DNA of 31,787 nt, taken from the NCBI GenBank assembly GCA_003240795.1, contig QFNK01000002.1:1-31787 (forward strand), given 5' to 3'. Below, in pieces: positions 24,417-31,787 of this stretch (the stretch's first letter is position 1; each line of letters begins with the position of its first letter). The notes beneath the pieces are model-generated. The model was not told where the DNA came from. It was given only the letters and a program-made list of their open reading frames with translations, and made no database searches. The translations under genes were made by a program, and so were the position numbers. This DNA comes from Micavibrio aeruginosavorus (lineage in GTDB: Bacteria > Pseudomonadota > Alphaproteobacteria > Micavibrionales > Micavibrionaceae).

Positions 24417-24439
24417 ATTATCTAACGGAATTATCTAAC
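24417..24439. repeat. Direct repeat ATTATCTAAC, two copies 13 bases apart
   Basis: ATTATCTAAC lies at 24417-24426 and again at 24430-24439. The 13-base period and the nearness to a tRNA fragment recall arm-type binding sites of integrases or excisionases. No integrase gene is in the window, so this is speculative. Confidence 0.4.
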
Positions 24440-24514
24440 ACCGCATAATTCCCGGTAGATGCTCTTGGTAAGGTTTTGATTTAGTTACGTTTTGAAGCGC
24501 AAAAACGCCCTAAA

Positions 24515-24568
24515 CTCGTAACGCTCATAACCTGAAGGTCAGAGGTTCAAATCCTCTTCCCGCAACCA
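24515..24568 (+). other. 3' part of an initiator tRNA (fMet) gene, likely attachment-site scar
   Basis: From 24524 the sequence reads as a tRNA: anticodon loop CTCATAA (anticodon CAT at 24526-24528), stem CCTGA, variable AGGTC, T arm AGAGG-TTCAAAT-CCTCT, then acceptor TCCCGCA and ACCA. The A before ACCA fits the unpaired C1-A72 ends of initiator tRNA. The 5' anticodon strand TAACG does not pair with CCTGA, and further upstream no acceptor or D arm is seen. Identity to my recollection of alphaproteobacterial fMet begins at about CTCGT (24515) with two mismatches. This is how tRNA-targeted islands leave a displaced 3' end. Confidence 0.75.
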
Positions 24569-24718
24569 ATCTTTCCAGACGAAACATTCTCAGCCCTTGG
24601 GCGACAGGCCTCAAAAGCGCAGTAAATCTGCGGTTCCAGGCTGTATGGCTGAAGGATGCGGCCCGCCGGTACAGCCGCCAAACGCCGCCATTTCCTCTCC
24701 AGAGAGCCGTTTTTCTCC

Positions 24719-24758
24719 AAAAGCTGACCACTAAACCCCCAAACGCCCTTCAGCTTTT
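24719..24758 (+). terminator. Terminator-like hairpin upstream of the helicase gene
   Basis: AAAAGCTGA (24719-24727) pairs perfectly with TCAGCTTTT (24750-24758) around a 22-base loop, and the T run continues to 24760. The large loop makes it weaker than a classical terminator. It could end read-through from the left before the defence gene begins. Confidence 0.45.
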
Positions 24759-24954
24759 TTGTGATGGAAAATCAAGGAGATGATGAAAATGGCCCGCCGG
24801 ATGGTTCTTTTTTACCAAATGGCATGCGGGTTGGACAAGAATTAATAAGTTTTTATTAGCGCAATGTTTTTGCTTACCGGTGTTTTCCGATTAGTTGTTG
24901 CGAATGCTATCCTGCTGAAAGTATTGTTGAATAGATAATGAAAAGTTTGATTTT

Positions 24955-27900
24955 ATGAACCTTCCGTCCCCAATTCCTACCAGCAATTTTCTGCGGTATT
25001 GGCGCAGCGCTTTGGCTGATGAAGACCTGATGGGGTTGTCTGCTAAGGACAGCCCGGTTCGCATGTCGCCAGATACTGCGCAGGCGGGTGCTCTGGATGC
25101 CGGCTCTGTCCGGAAAATTCAGGAAAAGTGGAAAAATCATAAAGCGAAGGAATCCCCGTCCCGCAAATCAGGTGATCTTCGTGAAGATGATACCGAATCC
25201 ATACCTGTCATTCTTTATATGAAAGGACTGGGGCCTGAATACAGGCATGGGAAGACTTCAGGTGATAAAACCCCCAATTCCATTCATTACACGCTTTTTG
25301 TGCCAGCTCTTTTATCGACTGATGGGAGGATTTCTCCCAGGGATGATTCCTTGCCCTGGATCGGTCGTAACTATTTATTCCCCAGGCTACCCACCGACAG
25401 GGATGATGAGAGCGTTCCGCTTATCGGAGAAGTTGAAGCGTTCGATAAATGGCTGAGTGAAAAACCGCTGGAAGCCGCGACATGGAATGACCTGATGGCG
25501 TGGTGCGATGGTTTGTGGGATCGGGTTACAGATGGCCGCGTTCCCGATGGCTTTGTGGTCTTGCCAGACATCTGCATGGATATTGAGGAATCCGAAAAGG
25601 GTACGGGAAAGCAGATTCTTCAGCTTTATGATGCGCTTCTTGCTGAAGAAAAAGTGCCTGCGCTTTTCGAGCGTCTCTGCCATGGGAAAAAGAATCCTAT
25701 TGTTGTAAGCGAAGGATTGCGGCGGCGGCAAATGTCCATGCCGCGTGGCACGATGAGCGCATCGTATGGTTTGGCAAACAGTCAGGCGAATGCAGTCGCA
25801 GCGTTTACGGGGATGGCAACGGGTGATCTTCTGGCGGTCAACGGCCCGCCGGGCACAGGGAAAACGACACTCTTGCAAAGCATTATAGCGTCTGAAGTGG
25901 TGGCGCGTGCTTTAGAAGGCGGAGTACCCTCCGTCATTGTGGGCGTATCCACGAACAATCAGGCTGTAACCAACATCAACCGCAGCTTGAATGAGATGTT
26001 CGATGGCAATTCTGCCGCAGACTCTTTTCCATGGGCGCATCGCTGGGTTCCGGATGCGAAGACCTACGGCCTTTATCTGCCTGCGGATTCAAAAGTCAAA
26101 GAAGCTCAAGAGGATGGCTTGGCCATTGCTAAGAAGGAATGGATTAGGGGCGAAAAGAAACCTCAATGGACAGGTTTTACTGAGAAGGAAAGAGATTCTC
26201 GTTATTTGATGCAAGCGCAATTAATGTGGCTTGCGGGTTATCAGGATACATACAGCGCTTCCGTCGAAACGGTTGAGGCTGGACTGGATACGCTGCGGAA
26301 CGATCTTGATCGTGTCGTCAAGAAGATCAGGTCCATGCAAGAGGTTATCGAAAGATTCCATGAAATCAATCAATGGTGGCGCGATACGGCTGGCGATATA
26401 CAGCCTTCCGTTTTTGTGGAGAATGAAGGGATATCCGTACAGGCAGCGCAAAAGAAGCTTGAAGAATGTAACCATTATGCGCGCCAGCTTATTGGCGTTC
26501 GTGGAAAAGTTGCAGGCGCTTTGGCGCCGCGTGGTTTTGGTGAATGGTTGGCGAAGATTATTCCTCTTTTCCATGGGCTGGCTATCAATGGGCAGATTGA
26601 ACGCTTGTGCGGATTGGCTTCGGCGGACGACCTGATCGGTAAATTGTTTGAAGAACAGATTTATAACAATACTGATCCGCAGGGCTGGATAGCGCGGACA
26701 AAACAGCTTTTGCAGCAGGCTAAAAAAGATAAGGGCGATGCTGAACAAGCGGTTGAAATATGCAGGAAGAATTATGAGGTTCTGGAAGGGCGATTAAAGG
26801 AGCGAGGTGATTGTCTAGCCGCCCTGCAAAACTCCTATAAAACGCTTCTGGCGCAGGCATCCTCTGAATTTCAGGTCGATGTTACTGGATATGCAACGCA
26901 GGATCGTCCAAGCGTAGCCGATTTTGACCGCGTTCTGGATGTTACGTTGCGGCACAAAGCATTTCAGATTGCCGTGCGCTATTGGGAGGGACGCTGGATC
27001 CTAGAAGTACGAAACTTGCAGGATGCCCCGGACACCGACAAAATTCATGGATTGGGACGCGAGGGTATGGAAGCGCGTTTCCGTCGCTGGTGCATGTTGA
27101 CCCCGTGCTTGGTCAGCACGTTGCACAGTCTGCCGAAGCATTTTCAGTTCTGGGGCAACAATGCCGTAAATTACATGCTTGAATATATCGATCTGCTGAT
27201 CATGGATGAATCCGGGCAGGTCAGCCCGCATATCGGTGCGGCCTCTTTCTCTCTGGCAAACCGTGCCGTCGTGGTGGGCGATATTTACCAGATCGAGCCG
27301 GTCACGAAAATTTCCCGTGGCACGGACTACGGTAACAGCCGTCAATACGGCCTCCAAAGCCTATGGTATGACGATGAGCCGGCAAGCCCGCACCTTGTCA
27401 GCGAACCGAGAGATCGCACGCCTAGCGGCAGCGTCATGAGATTGGCGCAGGCTGCCAGTTGTGCCGTATCGCCAGGCACAGAACAAGAGCCTGGCATTTT
27501 CCTGAGCGAACACAGGCGCTGTCGTTCCGAAATCGTCGCTTATTGTAACGAATTGATTTACGCCGGACGGCTGGAGCCGTTGCGGCAGATGAAGCCAGGA
27601 GAAGATCCTCCCCTGCCGCCCATGGCCTGGGCGCATGTTCGTGGCGACGCCCGCAAGCGTGGCGGCAGCTATGTGAATATAGATGAGGCCCGCGCTATCG
27701 TTGGCTGGATTTCTGAGAACGCTATGGAATGGCAGGCGCGTTATAACGGTGCCGCCTTAGAAGATATCGTTGCTATCGTTACCCCGTTCCGGATGCAGGC
27801 ACAGGAAATAGAGATGGCGCTGTCAAGGGCGGGTTTACGGTCTGGTATCACTGTTGGCACTGTGCACCGCCTGCAAGGTGCGCAAAAGCCGATTATCATC

Positions 27901-28620
27901 TTCTCTCCGGTTTACAATGCGGATACGGCCAAAGGCCTGTTCTTCGATAGAAAACCCAACATGCTGAACGTCGCGGTTTCGCGGGCGCAGGATTCTTTTG
28001 TTGTCATTGGTGATATGCGGCTTTTCCGTCACGGGGACAATGCGCCATCTTCTATTCTCGGCAAGATATTGCTTGCGGACGCGGGTAACGAGCTATCCAA
28101 TGTCGGCGGCCATTATCATTTCCCGCAAGAATTGCTGGTGCAGGCAGCACGTATATCGACACTCGATGGGCATCGTCAGGCGTTGCGGGGCGCTTTGACC
28201 AATATAAAGGCAGGGGAAACAGTGGTGATTGCCTCGCCCTGGATTACCATGAAAGCCATCGAAGCCGATGGGCTTTCTGCTCTTGTTTCTGCCGCCGTAA
28301 AGGAGCGCGGGGCAAATGTATGTATTATTGTAGACGGCGAACTGTCCCTTCGTGATCAAAGTCACCGTGCGGCAGATGCTATAGACGAAATGAAAAGAGC
28401 CGGGGCGCAAGTTTCCCCTGTTACCAACATGCACAACAAAACTCTCATCATTGGCAATTCAGAAATCATCGAAGGATCTTTCAATTGGCTGTCGGCAAAC
28501 AGGCTGGAGAATGATCGCTATGTCCGGCATGATACGTCCTGGCGTATTACAGGGCACGCTGCGCCTGAAGCCATAGAGGCTGCGAAACAAGAATTTAGAA
28601 AAATCGGTGCGAATATATAG
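24955..28620 (+). CDS. mkoC: SF1 RNA-helicase / PLD-nuclease fusion, MkoC-like (type II Mokosh)
   Basis: This 1221-residue protein joins an SF1 helicase of the COG1112 type to a C-terminal phospholipase-D nuclease domain. Motifs in order: Walker A GPPGTGKTT (297-305, Lys303), motif II MDE with Asp751, GDIYQIEP (775-782), EHRRCRSE from 852, GTVHRLQGAQ (968-977) and NVAVSRA (1005-1011). Between motifs I and II lies a large insertion, partly coiled. The PLD part has ASPWITMKAIE, VCIIVDGELS and H1160-x-K1162 followed by GSFN; the usual Asp of HxKxxxxD is Gly here, and only one HKD copy is seen, so dimerisation may be needed. Known type II Mokosh anti-phage proteins have this single-gene layout. 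The ribosome site is weak. Confidence 0.85.
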   Translation: MNLPSPIPTSNFLRYWRSALADEDLMGLSAKDSPVRMSPDTAQAGALDAGSVRKIQEKWKNHKAKESPSRKSGDLREDDTESIPVILYMKGLGPEYRHGKTSGDKTPNSIHYTLFVPALLSTDGRISPRDDSLPWIGRNYLFPRLPTDRDDESVPLIGEVEAFDKWLSEKPLEAATWNDLMAWCDGLWDRVTDGRVPDGFVVLPDICMDIEESEKGTGKQILQLYDALLAEEKVPALFERLCHGKKNPIVVSEGLRRRQMSMPRGTMSASYGLANSQANAVAAFTGMATGDLLAVNGPPGTGKTTLLQSIIASEVVARALEGGVPSVIVGVSTNNQAVTNINRSLNEMFDGNSAADSFPWAHRWVPDAKTYGLYLPADSKVKEAQEDGLAIAKKEWIRGEKKPQWTGFTEKERDSRYLMQAQLMWLAGYQDTYSASVETVEAGLDTLRNDLDRVVKKIRSMQEVIERFHEINQWWRDTAGDIQPSVFVENEGISVQAAQKKLEECNHYARQLIGVRGKVAGALAPRGFGEWLAKIIPLFHGLAINGQIERLCGLASADDLIGKLFEEQIYNNTDPQGWIARTKQLLQQAKKDKGDAEQAVEICRKNYEVLEGRLKERGDCLAALQNSYKTLLAQASSEFQVDVTGYATQDRPSVADFDRVLDVTLRHKAFQIAVRYWEGRWILEVRNLQDAPDTDKIHGLGREGMEARFRRWCMLTPCLVSTLHSLPKHFQFWGNNAVNYMLEYIDLLIMDESGQVSPHIGAASFSLANRAVVVGDIYQIEPVTKISRGTDYGNSRQYGLQSLWYDDEPASPHLVSEPRDRTPSGSVMRLAQAASCAVSPGTEQEPGIFLSEHRRCRSEIVAYCNELIYAGRLEPLRQMKPGEDPPLPPMAWAHVRGDARKRGGSYVNIDEARAIVGWISENAMEWQARYNGAALEDIVAIVTPFRMQAQEIEMALSRAGLRSGITVGTVHRLQGAQKPIIIFSPVYNADTAKGLFFDRKPNMLNVAVSRAQDSFVVIGDMRLFRHGDNAPSSILGKILLADAGNELSNVGGHYHFPQELLVQAARISTLDGHRQALRGALTNIKAGETVVIASPWITMKAIEADGLSALVSAAVKERGANVCIIVDGELSLRDQSHRAADAIDEMKRAGAQVSPVTNMHNKTLIIGNSEIIEGSFNWLSANRLENDRYVRHDTSWRITGHAAPEAIEAAKQEFRKIGANI

Positions 28621-28645
28621 ATAGGCTCAATTATTGACGCCAGCT

Positions 28646-29575
28646 CTAGTCAGGCTCTCCAAACAGCAATTCACTGATTGTTTTCGCAGACTTGAGTTGA
28701 TTTATATTCGTATAGCGTGGCCCCTGCATGGCGCCTGATCGCGCGTCGGCATATTTGATGGGGCCGATTTCCTGTGCCGATCCTTTGAAATAAACAATAT
28801 ATTTGCCGGTATCGCCGTAAGGTTCAATCCGGTCAATTTCTGCATAATGTGTGATCGCCATAACAGGCTTTACGCGATAGGCCGCGATGTATTTCAAACG
28901 TTCCAACATGCCGCCACCAATACGGATGGCATACCACTTCCTGTCCTGAATGAATGTTTCTTGAAATCCATCTTCTTTAGCGGGCACGATCACTGTATCC
29001 CAGAGATCGGGATTTGAACGCCAGTCGTTTGTTGCCGGTGCTGTCTTTACCGGTGCGCGATAGGTTTTGGGTTCTTCAAATGCGTGAACGCCAAGCAAGG
29101 GTAGAATTTGTAGCATCTGGCGGGAGAACGCCTGCATATCTGCGCGTTCAGATTCCGACATGCTGGGCTCCATCGGGGCGACCTGATTGTCGAGCCTGCA
29201 GCGTTTCATGCATGTGGCCTTATTGTGCAAGAACCATTCGAGCCAGGTAATGTGAGCACGGTTCAAAAAATCATTGTTGGAAACAAAGACAATCGCTTTA
29301 TCCCAAAAATCTTTCTTCTTGCGATGGAGATCAAGTCGCCCTTTGATATCGTCCGTCTGCCCGATATAGAGCACTGGCATGTCCGGATCGGATTCCTTGT
29401 ATCCGGAGAGAATATAAACGCCGAGCTTTTTCATCTCGGGTCTTTGGCAAGCGACATCCCATTTATCACGTGGGAAAATCAGGCATTCGCCCGTCCAGTT
29501 CTTAAGACTGACAATCCGTATCCCTTCCGGGTCGCCGTGGGGGACGAATATATTGATGTTATAGGCTTCCGCCAT
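28646..29575 (-). CDS. GIY-YIG nuclease family protein
   Basis: From ATG 29575 the protein has 309 residues. The N-terminal IFVPHGDPEGIRIVSLKNWTG and PRDKW lead-in matches GIY-YIG proteins of the DUF4357-associated group. The domain has LGVYILSG (GVY at 52-54), VLYIGQTDDIKGRLDLH (YIG 70-72, Arg80, His84) and the metal-binding Glu113 in WLEWFL, so it is likely active. The C-terminal 140 residues (WYAIRI..., LKYIAAYRVKPVMAITHYAEI, KYIVYFK) recall PUA/EVE-type reader folds, but this is my impression only. A GTG at 29674 overlaps the AbiEii stop as GTGA and would add 33 residues; I chose 29575 because the family motif begins there. Confidence 0.8.
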   Translation of the reverse strand: MAEAYNINIFVPHGDPEGIRIVSLKNWTGECLIFPRDKWDVACQRPEMKKLGVYILSGYKESDPDMPVLYIGQTDDIKGRLDLHRKKKDFWDKAIVFVSNNDFLNRAHITWLEWFLHNKATCMKRCRLDNQVAPMEPSMSESERADMQAFSRQMLQILPLLGVHAFEEPKTYRAPVKTAPATNDWRSNPDLWDTVIVPAKEDGFQETFIQDRKWYAIRIGGGMLERLKYIAAYRVKPVMAITHYAEIDRIEPYGDTGKYIVYFKGSAQEIGPIKYADARSGAMQGPRYTNINQLKSAKTISELLFGEPD

Positions 29576-29670
29576 GCTATTACTCAATTTTGCTTGGTTT
29601 TTTGTAAAGCTACATGAGGGCAGGCTCGCTGCCAAGAAAACATTACAATGATGGCGGCTATAATTAAGGA

Positions 29671-30732
29671 TCACGCACGGTTTATGCGCGCTTCCAGTTC
29701 TGTAAGGCCATTAATAATTGCCTCCCAGGCTGGAAATCCTCCCATGAACATTTCTGCCATTTTATCGTAGTCGTCCTTGAGAGATTTCTGCTGTTCCTGG
29801 CTGGGTATTAGTTTTAGGCTGCCCAGTGTGGCGGTTCCGTAAGAAGCTTTCGCATCTTTGAAAAGCAGGCTTTTGTTTCTCACCACGCGTTCTAGCAAGG
29901 CAGAATTTCTCAATGCCGCATCCGCAATGCCTTTCTGGTCCAGCATATATGTATCGTAATAATGACGTGACATCCGGTCACGCATTTTCGATCCATGATG
30001 TAATGCATGAAGGATGGTTGCCTTTTCCCAGAAGGTACGGTCGGCCCCTAACACGGAGACATTTGATGATGGATCAGGAAAAATGTCCGGGAATGTTTCG
30101 GTTGCATATGGCATGATTGTACGAGTTTCGTTTGGCTCGATTTCGCCTCTTGCGCCGAATTCCAATTTTATTTGTGGCCTTATGTAGCTTGCTGGTGGGC
30201 TTACACCATAGAGGCCAGAGCCATACATCCCACTGCCATATCCTCCATAACTGAAAACTTTGGGATAATGAAAAAGTATGGTCTGGCGCTCAGGATCTTC
30301 TGCATCAAGGCCGATACTCCATCCCTCATTACCGAGCAAATTTTCGATATTTTTATACAGTTCTGGCAAGGCGACACGTTCAACAAAAAGCTGAGCATTC
30401 TCTTTGAGTGCATCAATTCTCCGCTCACGCTCCTTGCCTGATATGTCTTCTTCCATAGGCTCTCTGCCATCGGCAAGAAATGGCGCATTGTGGCTTATGG
30501 TCAGATCAATATCTTCAGAAAACCGCTCTATTAAACCATAGGCTTTGGATAAAGATGTACCGCCTTTGAATGTTAGGTAAGGAGCGAGATTGGGGTTTGA
30601 AAAAAGCCTTTTCAGCGTCCAACAGACCCAGAAATCTTTCTCAATAATAATGTCAGCCAGATCGCGCCTGCTGGCGGCTTCTTGAAGAATATCGCGTCTT
30701 TCCTGATCAGGCCTAGTGGCGAATTTGTCCAT
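29671..30732 (-). CDS. abiEii: AbiEii/AbiGii family nucleotidyltransferase toxin
   Basis: The 353-residue protein has the AbiEii nucleotidyltransferase core: an EKDFWVCWTL helix (31-40), GGTSLSK at 57-63 and the metal-binding FSEDIDLTI with Asp74 and Asp76. A long helical C-terminal part follows, with ATILHALHHGSKMRDRMSRHYYDTYML, as in the family. AbiE toxins add nucleotides to tRNA or other targets and stop growth, giving abortive phage defence or plasmid maintenance. The start overlaps the AbiEi stop region by 20 bases, which is typical for the pair. The catalytic residues are intact. A Gly/Tyr-rich insert (SYGGYGSGMYGSGLYGVS) near residue 165 is unusual. Confidence 0.9.
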   Translation of the reverse strand: MDKFATRPDQERRDILQEAASRRDLADIIIEKDFWVCWTLKRLFSNPNLAPYLTFKGGTSLSKAYGLIERFSEDIDLTISHNAPFLADGREPMEEDISGKERERRIDALKENAQLFVERVALPELYKNIENLLGNEGWSIGLDAEDPERQTILFHYPKVFSYGGYGSGMYGSGLYGVSPPASYIRPQIKLEFGARGEIEPNETRTIMPYATETFPDIFPDPSSNVSVLGADRTFWEKATILHALHHGSKMRDRMSRHYYDTYMLDQKGIADAALRNSALLERVVRNKSLLFKDAKASYGTATLGSLKLIPSQEQQKSLKDDYDKMAEMFMGGFPAWEAIINGLTELEARINRA

Positions 30733-31333
30733 GCTTTGTTTTTTGTATCCTCAAAATCACATCTGCCATCCATCCAGGTACTTGTGAGGCGGCAGCGGCA
30801 AGGCCTTTCAAGTCATGATCATCAAGCCGACGGGCACATTGCAGAATCGTTTGATTATCAATGTTATTTTTACCCAGATAGGACAAAGCCTGAAGTGTAA
30901 AATTTGCTTTGCGGGAAATACGATCCAGAATCGGCACCCTGGCATGTTTCAAAGTGATTGTTCGTCCGGCCACTTTCTTCGTTCTGGAGGGGCCATTGGT
31001 CATGTAGGCAGGTCGGGCCGGAACCTGCGTGGATAATCCCAGAAGGTTTGCGGCAGTCGCACCGGACGGAAAGACACTATCCCCAGTCTTGGAGGCAAGG
31101 GCCTGCGCCAGATCATCTGCGCCAGGGGAGAGCGTTCCCAGCATGGGATGCTGTTTTGGATAATCATAAACACCGCGATCCAAGCGGCGAATAAGGCCTT
31201 TTTGCACAAGGCGCGAGAGGGTTTGATCAACGGCGGCGCGGGTGCCAACATCAAGAAAGTCTTTGGGCGTGAAAACCCAGCCGCGCTGCTTGGCGCGGAT
31301 CCTTTTGATAATCGTTGTGGCAATCGTGCCCAT
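30713..31333 (-). CDS. abiEi: AbiEi-type antitoxin (DUF6088-like)
   Basis: The 206-residue protein has an N-terminal winged helix (about residues 15-62: FTPKDFLDVGTRAAVDQTL followed by LVQKGLIRRLDRGVYDYPK) and the DUF6088 pattern GALASKTGDSVFPSGATAANLLGLSTQVPA-like block thereafter, ending in the basic KTKHGQIRH. It would neutralise the AbiEii toxin and repress the operon. ATG 31333 has AAGGA at 31344-31348 on the minus strand as ribosome site. A well-spaced promoter lies at 31357-31385. Together with the overlapping toxin it forms a type IV AbiE toxin-antitoxin module. Confidence 0.88.
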   Translation of the reverse strand: MGTIATTIIKRIRAKQRGWVFTPKDFLDVGTRAAVDQTLSRLVQKGLIRRLDRGVYDYPKQHPMLGTLSPGADDLAQALASKTGDSVFPSGATAANLLGLSTQVPARPAYMTNGPSRTKKVAGRTITLKHARVPILDRISRKANFTLQALSYLGKNNIDNQTILQCARRLDDHDLKGLAAAASQVPGWMADVILRIQKTKHGQIRH

Positions 31334-31356
31334 GGCAAATATATCCTTACAGTTAG

Positions 31357-31385
31357 ATTATATCATATATATTTCTGACATTCAA
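31357..31385 (-). promoter_or_regulatory. Sigma-70-type promoter of the abiE operon
   Basis: On the minus strand TTGAAT (complement of 31380-31385), a 17-base spacer, and a perfect TATAAT -10 box (complement of 31357-31362). The region downstream contains AAGGA 11 bases before the ATG, so the leader is short. The A+T-rich palindromic bits near 31360-31375 may include the AbiEi operator. Confidence 0.75.
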
Positions 31386-31787
31386 ATTACACAAAAAATT
31401 ACTTAATATATTGATATTAAATAATAATATATTCTTTAATTTAATAAAGTGCTTTTGATATTTATGTCAAAGAATAAATACCCATAACCATTTTCCACAA
31501 CGGTCGTTATCACGCTGCGTTGGACAAGAAAATATGATAAATTTTGAAAATCGATTTTTTCAATTTTTGTGAAGTTTGCGCTGCTGGCCTGTCTGATTGC
31601 TGGTTCTATCACAATTTTCAGAACAAAACCGGATATATCATCAAAAGCTAAAAACAGAAAATTTTTGCTTCCAATGGGGCGTATTTTATTTTTTCCGCTA
31701 TTGAGTTTGAATTTCGAGAGTGTTTCCCGCTGATTAGTAACGGCTACTTAAGTTATAAACTCCTCTGTCTTATGATTATCAATCTTT
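31386..31787. other. A+T-rich non-coding end of the window
   Basis: About 400 bases with low GC, many T and A runs, and no supported gene. One GTG-started frame at 31569-31733 would give 54 residues with a hydrophobic start (KFALLACLIAGSIT), but it lacks a ribosome site. The low GC compared with the rest fits horizontally acquired island DNA. Confidence 0.5.

Larger units (their letters stand above)
24235..24954. other. 720-base non-coding stretch with att-like features
   Basis: No gene is supported between the small ORF and the helicase gene. It contains CCCCAC/GTGGGG (24263-24268 with 24276-24281), GGATTCCG/CGGAATCC (24291-24298 with 24314-24321), a hairpin at 24361-24388, a direct repeat at 24417-24439, a tRNA 3' fragment at 24515-24568 and a terminator-like hairpin at 24719-24758. 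The T-arm string GGTTCAAATCC occurs twice (24322-24332 and 24544-24554). Together this looks like an integration junction. Confidence 0.6.

Noticed and set aside
24492..24568. A complete tRNA gene
   Set aside because: The 5' acceptor, D arm and 5' anticodon strand do not pair with the intact 3' half, so only a fragment is supported.
24525..24731. Minus-strand 68-residue ORF ending in GRGFEPLTFRL
   Set aside because: The ending is the antisense reading of the tRNA 3' part; such peptides are frequent false genes. There is no ribosome site or family match.
31569..31733. 54-residue GTG-started frame with a hydrophobic start
   Set aside because: No ribosome site, A+T-rich surroundings and no recognisable domain; a chance frame is likely.

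Overview
The window looks like an alphaproteobacterial chromosome of moderate to high GC. The evidence is indirect: the XRE regulator at 9525-9881 is of the 'GMSQEDLA..LTFQQVQKYENG' type common in Alphaproteobacteria, the tRNA fragment near 24.5 kb resembles initiator tRNAs of that class as I remember them, and several enzymes fit. No rRNA, ribosomal protein or other marker fixes the genus.

Region 1 (1-9194, + strand) is the distal late region of a tailed-phage prophage. It runs from the end of a probable tape-measure gene through two paralogous tail proteins, a tail hub-like protein, a DUF6950/NlpC-like protein, a tail-tip (gpJ-like) protein with a fibronectin III domain, a tail fibre with 15-residue repeats and a beta-helix tailspike. 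A lysis cassette follows: a coiled-coil membrane protein, a probable muralytic enzyme, a holin-like protein and an overlapping Rz/Rz1 spanin pair. Head genes, terminase and integrase are not in the window. Region 2 (9196-10172, - strand) has a small exported protein and an XRE repressor-like gene, then a 291-base non-coding stretch with inverted repeats. The prophage edge may lie here.

Region 3 (10173-23232) is built around one divergent promoter. Leftward run eight packed genes: QorB-like quinone reductase, DoxX-like protein, NDH-2, DUF423, alpha/beta hydrolase, DUF2218, a membrane protein, and a free-standing domain resembling the cytoplasmic end of CDF metal transporters. Rightward run a TetR regulator, an RND tripartite efflux pump (adaptor, AcrB-like pump, outer-membrane factor), an SMR exporter, a small coiled-coil protein, a hydrolase and a phasin-like protein, ending at a clear terminator. 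A perfect 20-bp palindrome overlaps both promoters, so the TetR protein probably controls both arms. The gene set suggests a combined quinone or electrophile detoxification and export response.

Region 4 (23365-24954) holds a HigBA-like toxin-antitoxin pair, a 49-residue ORF resembling a truncated antitoxin, and about 720 bases of non-coding DNA with hairpins, a short direct repeat and the 3' part of an initiator tRNA, which is a likely attachment-site scar.

Region 5 (24955-31787) is a more A+T-rich defence island. A 1221-residue SF1 helicase fused to a phospholipase-D nuclease domain matches the layout of type II Mokosh (MkoC). Convergent to it are an AbiEi/AbiEii toxin-antitoxin pair and a GIY-YIG nuclease that may share their operon. 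The last ~400 bases are A+T-rich and contain no convincing gene.
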